DNA of 64,000 bases from an uncultured Clostridia bacterium. GTDB lineage: Bacteria > Bacillota > Clostridia > Christensenellales > DTU072. A program made the translations under genes and the position numbers. The stretch lies in the NCBI GenBank assembly GCA_944363505.1, contig CALVUD010000006.1, positions 1 to 64,000 on the forward strand, written 5' to 3'. The notes beneath the pieces are model-generated. The model saw only the letters and a program-made list of their open reading frames with translations. It ran no database searches and was not told the origin of the DNA. Every line of letters starts with the position of its first letter. Within the stretch, counting starts at the first letter, position 1. Positions 49,515 through 59,153 of this stretch are shown piece by piece.

Positions 49515-50997
49515 CTTTGCTCCTCAGAATGTCGAATAACGTTTTTTCCATATCCTCCTTGTCAATGACGAGGGTATGGATCGGTTCGGCGTACCGAAGT
49601 TTGGCAATAGCCTCCGGCACTTCCGTCCCGGTAAAGTTATGCAGGCGTTTTATCGCCCTGAAAGCGTCGGGTTCGTCGCTGCCGGTCAGCGACATGAAAA
49701 CGTCGTGGGCGAACTTATAAGGCGAAGCCGTCGAAACGATGACGGTCTTTGTCGGGTCTCCCGTCTCCGTCAGATAGTCGTAATACGCGCTGACCGCGAC
49801 GGCGGTATGCGGATCGAGAAGGTAATCGTGCGTTTCGAAAAAGTTGTCGATAGCGGAAGCGGTGTCCTCCTCGGTAGCGGAATATCCCTGAAATTCGGGA
49901 AATTCCTCCGTTAGCTTGTCGAAATCCACATAGTACATTCCGAAACGGTTCAGTTCGCTCATGACTTTGTTCACGTATTCGGGTTTGCGGTCGCCCAGTT
50001 CGAACAAAAGCCTTTCGAGGTTGGAGCTTACCAGTATGTCCATCGACGGAGACATCGTTTTGCGGAAGGGACGGTTGACGTCGTATTTTCCCGTGGTGAA
50101 AAAGTCGGTAAGCACGTTGTTGACGTTGCTCGCGACAATGAGTTTGCCCACGGGAATACCCATGCGCATGGCGTAATACGCGGCAAGCACGTTACCGAAG
50201 TTTCCGGTGGGCACGACGAAATTTATCTTGTCGCCCATATCTATCTCTTCAGCGCCGACGAGGTCGAGGTAAGCCGAAACGTAATAAACTATCTGCGGCA
50301 TCAGCCTGCCCCAGTTTATGGAGTTTGCCGAAGACAGCGCGTAGCCCATCTCTTTCAGCTTCTCGTTACACTCGGGATCGGTAAAAATGCGTTTCACCGC
50401 CGTCTGGGCGTCGTCGAAGTTGCCCTTTATCCCGACGACGTGCACGTTGGAACCGGTGGTCGTCTGCATCTGAAGCTTCTGAAGCTCGCTGACGCCTTCC
50501 GAAGGATAGAATACGATTATCTCGGTGCCCTCGACGTCCTTGAAGCCTTCGAGCGCGGCTTTTCCGGTGTCTCCCGAGGTCGCAACGAGAATTAACGTCT
50601 TTTCGCCGCCCGCGTATTTTTTCCGCGCGGCGGTCATCAGATACGGCAGTATCGTCAACGCGACGTCCTTGAACGCCAGCGTCGGACCGTGGAAAAGCTC
50701 CATGACGAACGAATCGCCGTCGATATCGATGACGGGCGCGGGTTCGCCGTCCTTAAAACGCGCATACGCCCTGTCGGCGTACTCTTTCAGTTCCGCCTCG
50801 GTATAATCGTCCAGAAAATATTTCATTATGCACGCGGCGCGCTCCGGATAATCCATCCAAAGCATATTTTCCAGCTCTTCCCTGTCCAGTTTCGGAAAAA
50901 ACGACGGCACATAAAGACCGCCGTCGGGTGCTATACCTTTCAGTATGGCAACGCCGCCGTAAACCGGCGAAGCGCCGCGCGTTCCGATAAATTCCAT
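49507..50997 (-). CDS. thrC: Threonine synthase
   Basis: 496 residues, the long form of fold-type II PLP enzymes. It makes threonine from O-phosphohomoserine. Seen: N-terminal GGLYVPSFFPKL near 28, PLP lysine in GPTLAFKDVAL near 105, the TSGDTGKAALEGF loop near 140 and a glycine-rich VPTGNFGNVLAAYYA near 260. It starts next to the stop of the P-loop gene (1-base gap). No homoserine genes are in view. Confidence 0.95.
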   Translation of the reverse strand: MEFIGTRGASPVYGGVAILKGIAPDGGLYVPSFFPKLDREELENMLWMDYPERAACIMKYFLDDYTEAELKEYADRAYARFKDGEPAPVIDIDGDSFVMELFHGPTLAFKDVALTILPYLMTAARKKYAGGEKTLILVATSGDTGKAALEGFKDVEGTEIIVFYPSEGVSELQKLQMQTTTGSNVHVVGIKGNFDDAQTAVKRIFTDPECNEKLKEMGYALSSANSINWGRLMPQIVYYVSAYLDLVGAEEIDMGDKINFVVPTGNFGNVLAAYYAMRMGIPVGKLIVASNVNNVLTDFFTTGKYDVNRPFRKTMSPSMDILVSSNLERLLFELGDRKPEYVNKVMSELNRFGMYYVDFDKLTEEFPEFQGYSATEEDTASAIDNFFETHDYLLDPHTAVAVSAYYDYLTETGDPTKTVIVSTASPYKFAHDVFMSLTGSDEPDAFRAIKRLHNFTGTEVPEAIAKLRYAEPIHTLVIDKEDMEKTLFDILRSKDE

Positions 50998-50998
50998 A

Positions 50999-51421
50999 TT
51001 ACTCCTTTTCGGCGTCCGCCAGTTCGCGGATAAAGTCGGGCAGTTCTTCGTAGTCCGCAGATACCGTCAGCACGAACGTCGCCTCGGTTTTATGCGAAAT
51101 CGCCTTTAATCTTTCGTAAAAGCCGCCCATTTCGGATATGGGTTTCCCTATCATGCGGGCGGCGCCGTCGATAAAGAACAGACGGATGTCGTAATTTGCC
51201 TCCAGCATGCCCTGTATGAACCCTATCAGTCCGTCTTCGGTGGTGATCCTACACTCTTTCGTGTTGGTAAAACGAATCTGGTATTTTATTTCGCGGATAT
51301 AACGCGAAGTATCTGTTATGAACACTATGTCGCCCAATTCTTTGGCGATGGACGAGTTGGCCAAGTCGATTATGCGCTTGGTCTTGCCGGTGCCTTTTGA
51401 CCCGTATATGATTTTAATCAT
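50999..51421 (-). CDS. Small P-loop NTPase of unknown function
   Basis: 140 residues. Walker A GSKGTGKTKR near residue 8, a hydrophobic strand ending LFFIDGAARM near 80 as Walker B-like, and a C-terminal helix. It is a conserved clostridial family often labelled as a general ATPase without an experimental function. AGAGGA precedes the ATG. First gene of the thrC-trpS operon. Confidence 0.75.
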   Translation of the reverse strand: MIKIIYGSKGTGKTKRIIDLANSSIAKELGDIVFITDTSRYIREIKYQIRFTNTKECRITTEDGLIGFIQGMLEANYDIRLFFIDGAARMIGKPISEMGGFYERLKAISHKTEATFVLTVSADYEELPDFIRELADAEKE

Positions 51422-51515
51422 TAAAGTCCTCTCTGCATTTTTTGGAAAGCAAAAACTTCCCTATATACATTGTATCAAATTTCCCGCATTTTTCAAGAGG
51501 GAATTTGCCCGCGGA

Positions 51516-52916
51516 TCAATTTTTCGAAGCGACGAATTTCAGGTATCTTTCCCCGTCGCCTTCCTTTATCAATCCGACCAGTTCGTCGTCGCTCATGACC
51601 GTCGTTCTGCCGTCCGCATACTCCGCGTCGACCCTGTCTTTAATATACGAAACCAACGGGTCGCGCTTGTCAAGCATGTCGTCGCCCCTCAGTTTAAAAT
51701 ACGCGTTGATCCAGAATGCTATTCCCGCCAGTCCGGAGTGCGAATCGATTGCGACCATGGGCGGACGACCGAGTATCTTTTCGGTATCGAAGATATTGTA
51801 TATCTCCTTGTCCTTCATCATGCCGTCGGCGTGAATGCCCGCGCGGGTCAGGTTGAAGTTCCTGCCGACGAACGGCGTCCCGGGCGGGATCTCGTAACCC
51901 ATTTTCTTTTCGAAATACTCGGCGATCTCGGTGATGACCTCAAGATTCATTCCGCCGCTGTCGCCCCTCAGCGAGCAATATTCCATCGCCATCGCTTCGA
52001 GCGGACAGTTACCCGTCCTTTCGCCTATCCCGAGCAGCGTGCAGTTGACCGCCGAAGCACCGTACAGCCACGCCGTTGCGGCGTTTGTTACGACCTTATA
52101 AAAATCGTTGTGTCCGTGCCACTCCAAAAGCGACGACGGGATCTCGGCATAGTGTTTCAAACCGTATATGATGCCCTGAACGCTTCTGGGCATCGCCGCG
52201 CCGGGATAGGTTACGCCGTAACCCATGGTGTCGCAACAACGTATCTTTATCGGAATACCGCTTTCGTCCATCAGCTCTTTCAGCTTGGAAGCGAAAGGTA
52301 CCACGAAACCGTAATAATCGGCTCTGGTGATGTCTTCGAAATGGCAACGCGGCTTGACGCCTATATCCAGCGCCATTTTGACGACGCCCAGATACTTGTC
52401 CATGGCCTGCGCGCGCGTCAGATTCATTTTCTTGAAGATGTGATAGTCGGAACAGCTGACGAGTATGCCGGTTTCCTTCAAACCCATTTCCTTGACCAGC
52501 TTGAAATCGTTTGCGGTGGCGCGTATCCAGCTGGTAACCTCGGGAAATTCGAGTCCCAGATCCTGGCAACGCCTGACCGCTTCCTTGTCGGAATCGGAAT
52601 AGATAAAGAATTCGCTTTGGCGTATCAGACCGTTTTTCCCGCCCAGACGGCTCATCATTTTGTACAAGTCGACGATCTCGTCGGGAGTGAACGGTCTGGA
52701 ACCCTGCTGTCCGTCGCGGAACGTGGTGTCGGTTATCCATATGTTTTCCGCCGCGCGCATCGGAACGTGCATGAAGTTGAACAGCGTTTTGGGTACCGAT
52801 TCGTAGTCGAACATCTCCCTGAACAGATGCGGTTCGGTTACGTCCTGAAGTTCGTGCGTGAAGTTGTGTGTTTCCAGCAGGTTTACCGAGTCGTTGTAAA
52901 AAATCTTGTCTTTCAT
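51516..52916 (-). CDS. Probable (R)-citrate synthase (Re-citrate synthase), HMG-CoA lyase-like fold
   Basis: 466 residues of the DRE-TIM metallolyase family. The start of the barrel is WITDTTFRDGQQGSRPF near 60 (metal and catalytic Arg-Asp), with SEFFIYSDSDKEAV near 100, the CHFEDITRAD block near 190 and HGHNDFYKVV metal site near 265, and LLGIGERTGNCPLEAMAMEY near 300. The overall match is to the clostridial Re-citrate synthases (homologous to isopropylmalate/homocitrate synthases) rather than LeuA; the leucine-type regulatory domain is absent. It would make citrate for glutamate synthesis in an anaerobe lacking the Si-type enzyme. AAGGAATAAAC precedes the ATG. Confidence 0.8.
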   Translation of the reverse strand: MKDKIFYNDSVNLLETHNFTHELQDVTEPHLFREMFDYESVPKTLFNFMHVPMRAAENIWITDTTFRDGQQGSRPFTPDEIVDLYKMMSRLGGKNGLIRQSEFFIYSDSDKEAVRRCQDLGLEFPEVTSWIRATANDFKLVKEMGLKETGILVSCSDYHIFKKMNLTRAQAMDKYLGVVKMALDIGVKPRCHFEDITRADYYGFVVPFASKLKELMDESGIPIKIRCCDTMGYGVTYPGAAMPRSVQGIIYGLKHYAEIPSSLLEWHGHNDFYKVVTNAATAWLYGASAVNCTLLGIGERTGNCPLEAMAMEYCSLRGDSGGMNLEVITEIAEYFEKKMGYEIPPGTPFVGRNFNLTRAGIHADGMMKDKEIYNIFDTEKILGRPPMVAIDSHSGLAGIAFWINAYFKLRGDDMLDKRDPLVSYIKDRVDAEYADGRTTVMSDDELVGLIKEGDGERYLKFVASKN

Positions 52917-52954
52917 GTTTATTCCTTATAACGGGTTTTGATCCCGTAATTCGT

Positions 52955-54022
52955 TCAGTCGGCAACGTCGCCGAGTTTTAAGTTCCTGTCGTATAACTGG
53001 AGCGCTTCCACCATTTCGAACATGTCGCCGTCCATGAAATCGGGAAGATTGTAAAGCGTCAGCCCTATCCTGTGATCGGTAACCCTGCCCTGAGGGAAGT
53101 TGTACGTCCTGATCCTTTCGCTTCGGTCGCCCGTTCCCACCTGGGTCTTGCGGTTCAAGGCGTATTCTTTGTCTTTTTGCGTCCTGAAATGGTCGTAAAG
53201 ACGCGAATTCATTACTTTCCACGCCTTTTCGCGGTTTTTTATCTGACTGCGCTCGTCCTGGCACTCCACGACTATTCCCGTGGGCAGATGGGTTATCCTG
53301 ACGGCGGATTCGGTCTTGTTGACGTGCTGCCCGCCCGCGCCGCCGCTGCGGTAAGTATCGATTTTAAAATCCTTTTCGTTGAAGTCCACGACCACTTCTT
53401 CCGCCTCAGGAAGCACCGCCACCGTGCATGTGGAAGTATGCACCCTGCCCTGCGACTCCGTTTCGGGCACGCGCTGAACGCGGTGCACGCCCGATTCGTA
53501 TTTCATTTTGGAATAGGCGCCCTTGCCGTTCAGCATGAACACGGCTTCCTTTACGCCGCCGAGTTCGGTTTCGTTCAGGTTGATCTCCTCGACTTTCCAC
53601 CTGAGACGCTCGGCGAAACGGTGATACATTCTCATCAAATCCGCCGCGAAAAGGCTGGCTTCCTCGCCGCCCGCGCCGCCGCGGATCTCGATAATGACGT
53701 TTTTGTCGTCCATCGGATCCTTGGGGATCAGCAATATCTTCAGCTCGTCCTTAAGAGCGTCGCGTTTCGATAAAAGCTCGGCGTATTCGGCTTCGGCAAG
53801 TTCCGCCATCTCGGCGTCTTCCGATCGCGTCATTTCGCGGCAAAGCTCGGCTTCTTCCTCGTTTTTCAGATAAGCGGTGTATTTCTCTGCCACCTCTTCC
53901 AAAGAAGCGCGCTCTTTCACCAGCGACTGCCACAGCTCGCGTTTCTTGACGATCTCGGGATCGGCTATCTGCTCGGTAAGCTCGTTGAAGCGTTTCAGCA
54001 TAGCTTCGAGTTTTTCAAACAT
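52955..54022 (-). CDS. prfA: Peptide chain release factor 1
   Basis: 355 residues. The GGQ motif ([14 protein letters not shown]) lies near residue 235 and the release-factor 1-specific region comes before it; there is no frameshift, as RF2 would have. It reads UAA and UAG. It directly follows the fused PrmC gene that methylates the GGQ Gln, so both are in one operon. Confidence 0.95.
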   Translation of the reverse strand: MFEKLEAMLKRFNELTEQIADPEIVKKRELWQSLVKERASLEEVAEKYTAYLKNEEEAELCREMTRSEDAEMAELAEAEYAELLSKRDALKDELKILLIPKDPMDDKNVIIEIRGGAGGEEASLFAADLMRMYHRFAERLRWKVEEINLNETELGGVKEAVFMLNGKGAYSKMKYESGVHRVQRVPETESQGRVHTSTCTVAVLPEAEEVVVDFNEKDFKIDTYRSGGAGGQHVNKTESAVRITHLPTGIVVECQDERSQIKNREKAWKVMNSRLYDHFRTQKDKEYALNRKTQVGTGDRSERIRTYNFPQGRVTDHRIGLTLYNLPDFMDGDMFEMVEALQLYDRNLKLGDVAD

Positions 54023-55888
54023 TTATTCTATTTCTCCTTTCTGTGCGTCTTTCTGTGCGTCCGGATCCGCCGAACCCGGCTCGAAGACCAGCACTCTGTC
54101 CACCGGCGGAACGTTATAGTCGCATACTCTTTTTGCTTTCAGCCCGAAAATTTTCTCGACCGCGTCCGCCTGACCTTTTCCGACCTCGAGTATCAGTTTC
54201 CCTCCATCGTTCAGGAACTTCTGATATTTGGCGGCGATCTTAACGTAAAAGTCAAGTCCGTCGACCCCGCCGTCCAACGCCAGACGCGGCTCGAAGTCTT
54301 TGACCACGGATTCGAGAGCGTCCACGTCCGCAGTCGGTATATACGGAGGATTGGCGATTATCAGATCGAAACGCCCCCGTATGTTTTCGAATAGATCGCT
54401 CTTGACGAACTCGATCTCGGCATTCAGCGCGTTCGCGTTCTCGTATGCGAGAGACAGCGCTTCATCGGACACGTCGGACGCCGTTACTTTCGCGCCCGTT
54501 TCCAGATTGACGGTAACTGCGACCGCCCCGGAACCTGTGCAAAGTTCCAAAACCCTTACCGCTTTATCGTCCCGCGCGGCTTCCCTGACGGCGTTTACGG
54601 CGGTTTCCGCCAGTATCTCGGTATCCTGTCGCGGTATCAGAGCGCGCGCGTCCGAACGGAACGTTCTGCCGTAAAAATACGCCTCTCCCAGAACGTGTTG
54701 CAAAGGTCTGCCTTCCGCTCTCTTCGCGGCAAGTTCCTTCATGCGCGTTTCGTCGTCCTTGGAAATGTAACGTATGCTTTTGAGCGCTCCGAAAGTTTTC
54801 GTCCCAGTTACGTACATCATTATCAGTCCGGCCTCGTTATCCGATGCGTCCGCAGGCTCGAGTATTTTTTTCAGCGCCTTTTCCACCGCTTCTCTGCCGG
54901 AAAAAGTCATAAAGCGTTTAACGGGTTCGGTAGCGTCGGACTGAAGTTTCATGACCTCGTTAAAAGCCGCTATCGCGACCTCGGTCATTTTTTCGTCCGG
55001 CTCGCGCGTGGTCAGCCTTTGGAGTGCCAGACCCGGAGCTTTAAGTACCCGAACAAAGATATTGTCGTATTTTGCCGCCGCCTTCAAAACCTCGTATGAA
55101 AGCCCGGCGATCACGGGTATCAGCGCGATGCGTACCAATACTTCCAGGACGGTTATCTGCGGATCCCAGCCTATCAGCGCAAAGAAAAGCGCGTTGAAGA
55201 ATATGGACACGGTCATCACGATAAAGATGAAATTGGTGCCGCAACGGTCATGAAAACGCGTGTGTTTCATTACGTTCGAAGGGGTCAGCTCCTCGCCGGC
55301 CTCGTAACAGGCTATCGTCTTGTGTTCCGCGCCGTGATACGCAAACAGGCGTTTTATCTCCTTCATTCTGCCGACCGCGGCGAGGTATATCAAAAAGACG
55401 GCGAGTTTCAACACGCCTATCGTCAGGTTTTCGATAAGTATTCTGAGATAAGAGTTCAGAGAATCGAGTTTGACGAGAGTGTAAATGCCGCGGGTTACGT
55501 AGGTCGGTACCACCACGAACGCCACCACCGCCAGGATGATCCCCAGTAGCGCGCCGACGAAAGCCGCGAGTTTGACCGGGCTTATCTTCAACTTTTCTTC
55601 GAGTTTTTTTTCGAAAGCCGAAGCTTCCGCCTCCGGATCTTCGCCGTAAACCTCGCCCGAGCGTATCAGAATTTTTGTGCCGTCCACGAAGCTTTGAACG
55701 AATGCCGCGACTCCGCGCACGACGGGGATCCTTTTCACCAAAGGTTTTTTGCTTTCCAAGCGTCTGCTTTCGAGCTGGATCACGCCTCTGGGATCTCTGA
55801 CCGCCACGGCTTCGGCGCCCGTGCCGCGCATCATCACGCCTTCGAGTACCGCCTGTCCTCCTATGTCGGAGCAGTTTTTACGAGCCAT
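54023..55888 (-). CDS. prmC: Fusion of a DUF1385 membrane protein with PrmC methyltransferase
   Basis: 621 residues in two modules. Residues 1-310 are DUF1385: GGQAVLEGVMMRG near 10, four helices between 105 and 280, and AYHGAEHKTIACYEAGE near 185. Residues 345-610 are PrmC: SAM site LELCTGSGAVAVTV near 460 and NPPYIPTADVDAL near 514. PrmC methylates the GGQ glutamine in release factors. DUF1385 proteins are often encoded next to prmC and prfA in Clostridia but usually as a separate gene; here the two are joined without a stop. The C-terminal tail repeats DAQKDAQK. AGAGGA precedes the ATG. Confidence 0.9.
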   Translation of the reverse strand: MARKNCSDIGGQAVLEGVMMRGTGAEAVAVRDPRGVIQLESRRLESKKPLVKRIPVVRGVAAFVQSFVDGTKILIRSGEVYGEDPEAEASAFEKKLEEKLKISPVKLAAFVGALLGIILAVVAFVVVPTYVTRGIYTLVKLDSLNSYLRILIENLTIGVLKLAVFLIYLAAVGRMKEIKRLFAYHGAEHKTIACYEAGEELTPSNVMKHTRFHDRCGTNFIFIVMTVSIFFNALFFALIGWDPQITVLEVLVRIALIPVIAGLSYEVLKAAAKYDNIFVRVLKAPGLALQRLTTREPDEKMTEVAIAAFNEVMKLQSDATEPVKRFMTFSGREAVEKALKKILEPADASDNEAGLIMMYVTGTKTFGALKSIRYISKDDETRMKELAAKRAEGRPLQHVLGEAYFYGRTFRSDARALIPRQDTEILAETAVNAVREAARDDKAVRVLELCTGSGAVAVTVNLETGAKVTASDVSDEALSLAYENANALNAEIEFVKSDLFENIRGRFDLIIANPPYIPTADVDALESVVKDFEPRLALDGGVDGLDFYVKIAAKYQKFLNDGGKLILEVGKGQADAVEKIFGLKAKRVCDYNVPPVDRVLVFEPGSADPDAQKDAQKGEIE

Positions 55889-55953
55889 AAACTTCCTCTT
55901 ATTAGCAAAATAGGTGCAGTCGCCTGCACCTATCCGTTCATTTCGGGTCGAAA

Positions 55954-56160
55954 TTATTTCTTGCCGTAGCGCTTATAGAACGAATCGACGCGGCCGCCGA
56001 CGTCCACTATCTTTTGCTTGCCCGTATAGAAAGGATGGCACTGGTTGCAGATATCGACCTTCAGTACGTCCACGTTTTTGGTGGTGCCCGCTCTGAATTT
56101 CGCGCCGCAAGCGCAAACGACGTCCACGACTTTGTAATTCGGATGAATCTTTTCTTTCAT
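55954..56160 (-). CDS. rpmE: 50S ribosomal protein L31
   Basis: 68 residues, the zinc-binding (C+) form with CACG near 16 and CNQCHPF near 38. A cell with this form usually stores zinc in ribosomes. It heads the rpmE-prmC-prfA-citrate synthase run, followed after 65 bases by the fusion gene. A consensus promoter lies upstream. Confidence 0.96.
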   Translation of the reverse strand: MKEKIHPNYKVVDVVCACGAKFRAGTTKNVDVLKVDICNQCHPFYTGKQKIVDVGGRVDSFYKRYGKK

Positions 56161-56206
56161 ATTTCTACCTCTATATATTCGACGGATTATGCGTTAATGC
56201 TTAGCT

Positions 56207-56235
56207 ATTATATATACTTCGCCGCCGCTTGTCAA
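56207..56235 (-). promoter_or_regulatory. Promoter of rpmE
   Basis: TTGACA (56235-56230), 17 bases, TATAAT (56212-56207): perfect consensus. The leader is about 40 bases. Confidence 0.8.
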
Positions 56236-56265
56236 CTGTTTTCCTCTGTTTTTTAATTTAAGCGC

Positions 56266-57261
56266 CTAAACCCTGATCGCGGGCATAACGTAAACGGTGG
56301 GATCTTCGCTGAGTTCCGCAAACAGATTGCCCGCGTCCTTTAAAGGTACAATTTTGTCTATAAATCCGTCAAAATTGATTATTTTTTGCGCTAAAAGATT
56401 GATCGCCGCCACAAACTCTTCCCGCGCCGAAGTTACCCCGCTGACGGTAAGATTCTTGCCGGCTATTTCCGAAATATTACATTCCATTCTGGGCGCAAAA
56501 GACGTGTGCATGCCCGCTATCACCGAAGTGCCGCCGTGAGCGGTTATGTTGTACAGATAATTGGGCGTTACGTTGGGAAGCGTGTGAATGACCGTGTGTT
56601 CCGCCATTCTGCCGCCGGTGATACTTTTCACGCGCATTATGACGTTTTCCTTGGATTCGTCCACGGTATAGTATATACCCGCCTTTTCCGCCAGCTTTAA
56701 ATATCTTGAGTCCGACGTGATCAGTATAGGGATTGCCTGATAATAGAGCGCCAGTTCCGCGGTAACTATCGCCAAAAGCGACCCGCCTATCACCGCAACG
56801 TAATCGCCCTTTTTAACTTTCAGAGTCTTTATGGTTTTCAGCGCGACCGCCACAATATCCGCAAAGACCGCTTCTTCTTCCCTGACGTTCTCGGGAAAAG
56901 GCACCACGTTGTCGGGGGGAAGCGAAATGAAATCCCTCAAAAATCCGTCCTCGTCCACGCCGTAAAGCGCGGATACGGCATATGCGTTTTCCTCGTCGCC
57001 GTCGGCGTCGATATACGGATTCAACAAAACCTTGCCGCCCAGTTTCAGCCCGTATTCGTCGCGGTCCTCGGAAACAACGGCGGTAGCCATTTTGCAGGGT
57101 ACACGCGGATAAGCGACGTCGGCTTTTCCGTCGAAGATCGCCACGTCCGAAAGGGTCGGGCAGATAAGGCTGAGTTTCAGCTTGACGAAAGATTCGGGCG
57201 GATTGTTTTCACACTCCACCTCTTTGAAAAACTTATCTCCCGTGGCTTTATACAGTTTCAT
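56266..57261 (-). CDS. Medium-chain dehydrogenase/reductase-like protein
   Basis: 331 residues with the MDR fold: an N-terminal GroES-like part and a Rossmann domain (VAVIGGSLLAIVTAELA near 155). The usual catalytic zinc motif (GHE) and the structural four-Cys loop are not seen, and the N-terminal region is shortened, so zinc-dependent activity is doubtful. The GGS loop also departs from GxGxxG. It may be a degenerate sorbitol/threonine dehydrogenase-like enzyme or a scaffold. GGAGGGG precedes the ATG; it appears monocistronic. Confidence 0.7.
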   Translation of the reverse strand: MKLYKATGDKFFKEVECENNPPESFVKLKLSLICPTLSDVAIFDGKADVAYPRVPCKMATAVVSEDRDEYGLKLGGKVLLNPYIDADGDEENAYAVSALYGVDEDGFLRDFISLPPDNVVPFPENVREEEAVFADIVAVALKTIKTLKVKKGDYVAVIGGSLLAIVTAELALYYQAIPILITSDSRYLKLAEKAGIYYTVDESKENVIMRVKSITGGRMAEHTVIHTLPNVTPNYLYNITAHGGTSVIAGMHTSFAPRMECNISEIAGKNLTVSGVTSAREEFVAAINLLAQKIINFDGFIDKIVPLKDAGNLFAELSEDPTVYVMPAIRV

Positions 57262-57288
57262 TTTGCCCCTCCGGATTCTTATGTCGAA

Positions 57289-57317
57289 ATTATACCACCT
57301 ATTCGCGAATTTTGCAA
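57289..57317 (-). promoter_or_regulatory. Promoter of the dehydrogenase-like gene
   Basis: TTGCAA (57317-57312), 17 bases, TATAAT (57294-57289), 27 bases before the ATG. Confidence 0.7.
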
Positions 57318-57337
57318 CAGATACGGGGTATTTCCAT

Positions 57338-57356
57338 AAAAACGCGCCGACGCGCG
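57338..57356 (-). terminator. Terminator of murC
   Basis: A short stem CGCGC/GCGCG followed by T5 on the minus strand, 50 bases past the murC stop. Confidence 0.6.
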
Positions 57357-57405
57357 GAGAACACGGGTATGAGGCTGCGTTTTAGCGATAACGCGTAAAA
57401 CCGCG

Positions 57406-58758
57406 CTAAAGAAGTTCGCTGACTTTTTTGACGTCCCCCGCGCCCGTCAAGAGCGCCAGATCCCCGGGTTTCAGATAATCGGCAAGGGCGCACGCCAGTT
57501 TCATCATGTCCGAATAATAATAACATTCCCCGCCCAGAGCCGCGACCTTTTCGTATAGTTCCAGCGCCGTCTTGCCGCCGCGGGATTCGCGCGCCGCATA
57601 CTCCTTGAAAAAGAACACGGCGTCCGCGTCGCAGAAAGAATAAGTAAATTCTTTCATCAGCATTTCGGTGCGGCTGAGTGTATGCGGCTGAAACACCACG
57701 ACGAGCCGTTTAGGTCTTAACCCGAGCGCCGTTCGGATAGCCGCCTTGATTTCCGTGGGATGATGCGCGTAATCCGCATACAGTTTCGCGCCGCGGAAAG
57801 GCTTCAGATATTCGAATCTTCCGTGCACGCCCATAAAGCGTTTCAGCCCCGAGGAAACGTATTTGTCCGGTATTCCGTAGCACCTCGCCGCGGCTGCCGC
57901 CGCCAATGCGTTATATACGTTGTGTCTACCGGGAACCGACAACGTAATATCGGAATTGGGTTTGCCCGATTGTCTGATTCGGAAGCCGTAACACCCGTTT
58001 TCGAGTATTCTCATATCGACAGCCCGCAAATCGGCGTTACTCTCCAATGCATATGTGAACACTTTTTTATATGCGGTTTGACGCATACGATAAAACTTTG
58101 CGTCGGCGTTGATGATGACGGTACCCCCTTCTTTGACCAGCGAGGAAAAAGCCTCGAAAGCTTCGAACAGTTCTCTTTCGTCGCGGTACGTGTCGGGATG
58201 ATCGGGTTCGACTTCCGTTATGACCGCAATATCGGGATTCAGCGCCAGAAAGCTCCGTCTGTATTCGCATGCTTCCGTGATGAAACACGAGTCGCCGCGG
58301 TAACTTAGATTCCCCGCATCGAAAGTTTCGCCGCCGATATGCGCCGTGTAAAGTTCGCCCGCCTCCTTGAATATCGACGACAGCATCGCGGTAACCGTGG
58401 TTTTGCCGTGCGTGCCCGCGACGGCGACGACGCGATCGTAATCCGAAGAAACTTCTCTCAATAAAAAATCGCGGCGTATCCGCTTTTTGTCGGACGCTAT
58501 CGCCTGTAAAAGTTCCAGGTCCGTAGCGGGTATGGCTCCCGAAAACACGACGAGGTCGGCGGACTTTACCGCCTCGGGCTCGGAGCCCAGATGGATTTCA
58601 GCGCCCCATTCGCCGAGTTCTTCGAGTTCCGCCGAATATCTGAGGTCCGATCCCGACACCGAGTATCCTTTCAGGATCATCAGTTTTGCAAGGGCAGACA
58701 TACTTACTCCGCCCATGCCTATGAAATGGATTTTCCCGATTTTTTCGCCCGAGAACAT
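57406..58758 (-). CDS. murC: UDP-N-acetylmuramate--L-alanine ligase
   Basis: 450 residues, Mur ligase that adds L-Ala to UDP-MurNAc. Seen: FIGMGGVSMSALA near 10, SGSDLRYS near 33, the ATP loop AGTHGKTTVTAM near 115, ITEVEPDHPDTY near 175, and DYAHHPTEI near 330. The N-terminal GxGG loop has GMGGVS where GIGGIG/GIGGVG is usual. The -10-like TATTAT lies only 5 bases before the ATG with a poor -35, so the promoter is unclear. Confidence 0.94.
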   Translation of the reverse strand: MFSGEKIGKIHFIGMGGVSMSALAKLMILKGYSVSGSDLRYSAELEELGEWGAEIHLGSEPEAVKSADLVVFSGAIPATDLELLQAIASDKKRIRRDFLLREVSSDYDRVVAVAGTHGKTTVTAMLSSIFKEAGELYTAHIGGETFDAGNLSYRGDSCFITEACEYRRSFLALNPDIAVITEVEPDHPDTYRDERELFEAFEAFSSLVKEGGTVIINADAKFYRMRQTAYKKVFTYALESNADLRAVDMRILENGCYGFRIRQSGKPNSDITLSVPGRHNVYNALAAAAAARCYGIPDKYVSSGLKRFMGVHGRFEYLKPFRGAKLYADYAHHPTEIKAAIRTALGLRPKRLVVVFQPHTLSRTEMLMKEFTYSFCDADAVFFFKEYAARESRGGKTALELYEKVAALGGECYYYSDMMKLACALADYLKPGDLALLTGAGDVKKVSELL

Positions 58759-58817
58759 ATCCTATAATATGCCGTCCGAACGGCGATGGTGTTAAATTTT
58801 TTTTTGAAAAACGAGTA

Positions 58818-58846
58818 TTGAAATTCGTAAGTTTGCATTGTATAAT
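58818..58846 (+). promoter_or_regulatory. Promoter of spoVG
   Basis: TTGAAA at 58818-58823, 17 bases, TATAAT at 58841-58846; the leader of about 20 bases includes a GAGGAG ribosome site. Confidence 0.75.
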
Positions 58847-58874
58847 ATTCTCACTTTAAGGATGAGGAGATTTT

Positions 58875-59147
58875 ATGAATATCACCGATATACGGATTCG
58901 GCTTGCCGCTAAGGAATCCAGATTGCACGCGCTTGCAAGCGTTACTTTCGACGACGCTTTCGTCGTACACGACATCAGACTAATGGAAGGAGACAACGGA
59001 CTTTTTGCGGTAATGCCCTGCAAAAAAATGTCGGACGGCAGTTATAGAGACATTGCGCACCCGCTGAACGCCGACGCCAGAAGAGAACTGACCGACGCTA
59101 TCGCGAGCGCTTATATTTCGTTCAGGGAAAAGAAATTCGCCGAATAA
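58875..59147 (+). CDS. spoVG: SpoVG family septation/RNA-binding regulator
   Basis: 90 residues, full length. The family core is clear: MNITDIRIRLAAKESRLHAL, FVVHDIRLMEGDNGLFAVMP, RDIAHPLNADARRELTDAI. SpoVG binds nucleic acids and affects septation and sporulation in Firmicutes. It is a single gene, convergent with the acyl-CoA synthetase gene. Together with gpr it points to a sporulation-type genome. Confidence 0.95.
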   Translation: MNITDIRIRLAAKESRLHALASVTFDDAFVVHDIRLMEGDNGLFAVMPCKKMSDGSYRDIAHPLNADARRELTDAIASAYISFREKKFAE

Positions 59148-59153
59148 AAAATT

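Noticed and set aside
51422..51515. T-box leader before the thrC-trpS operon
   Set aside because: The 94-base gap is too short for a T-box and lacks the AGGGTGG-like T-box sequence; trpS is internal to the operon.
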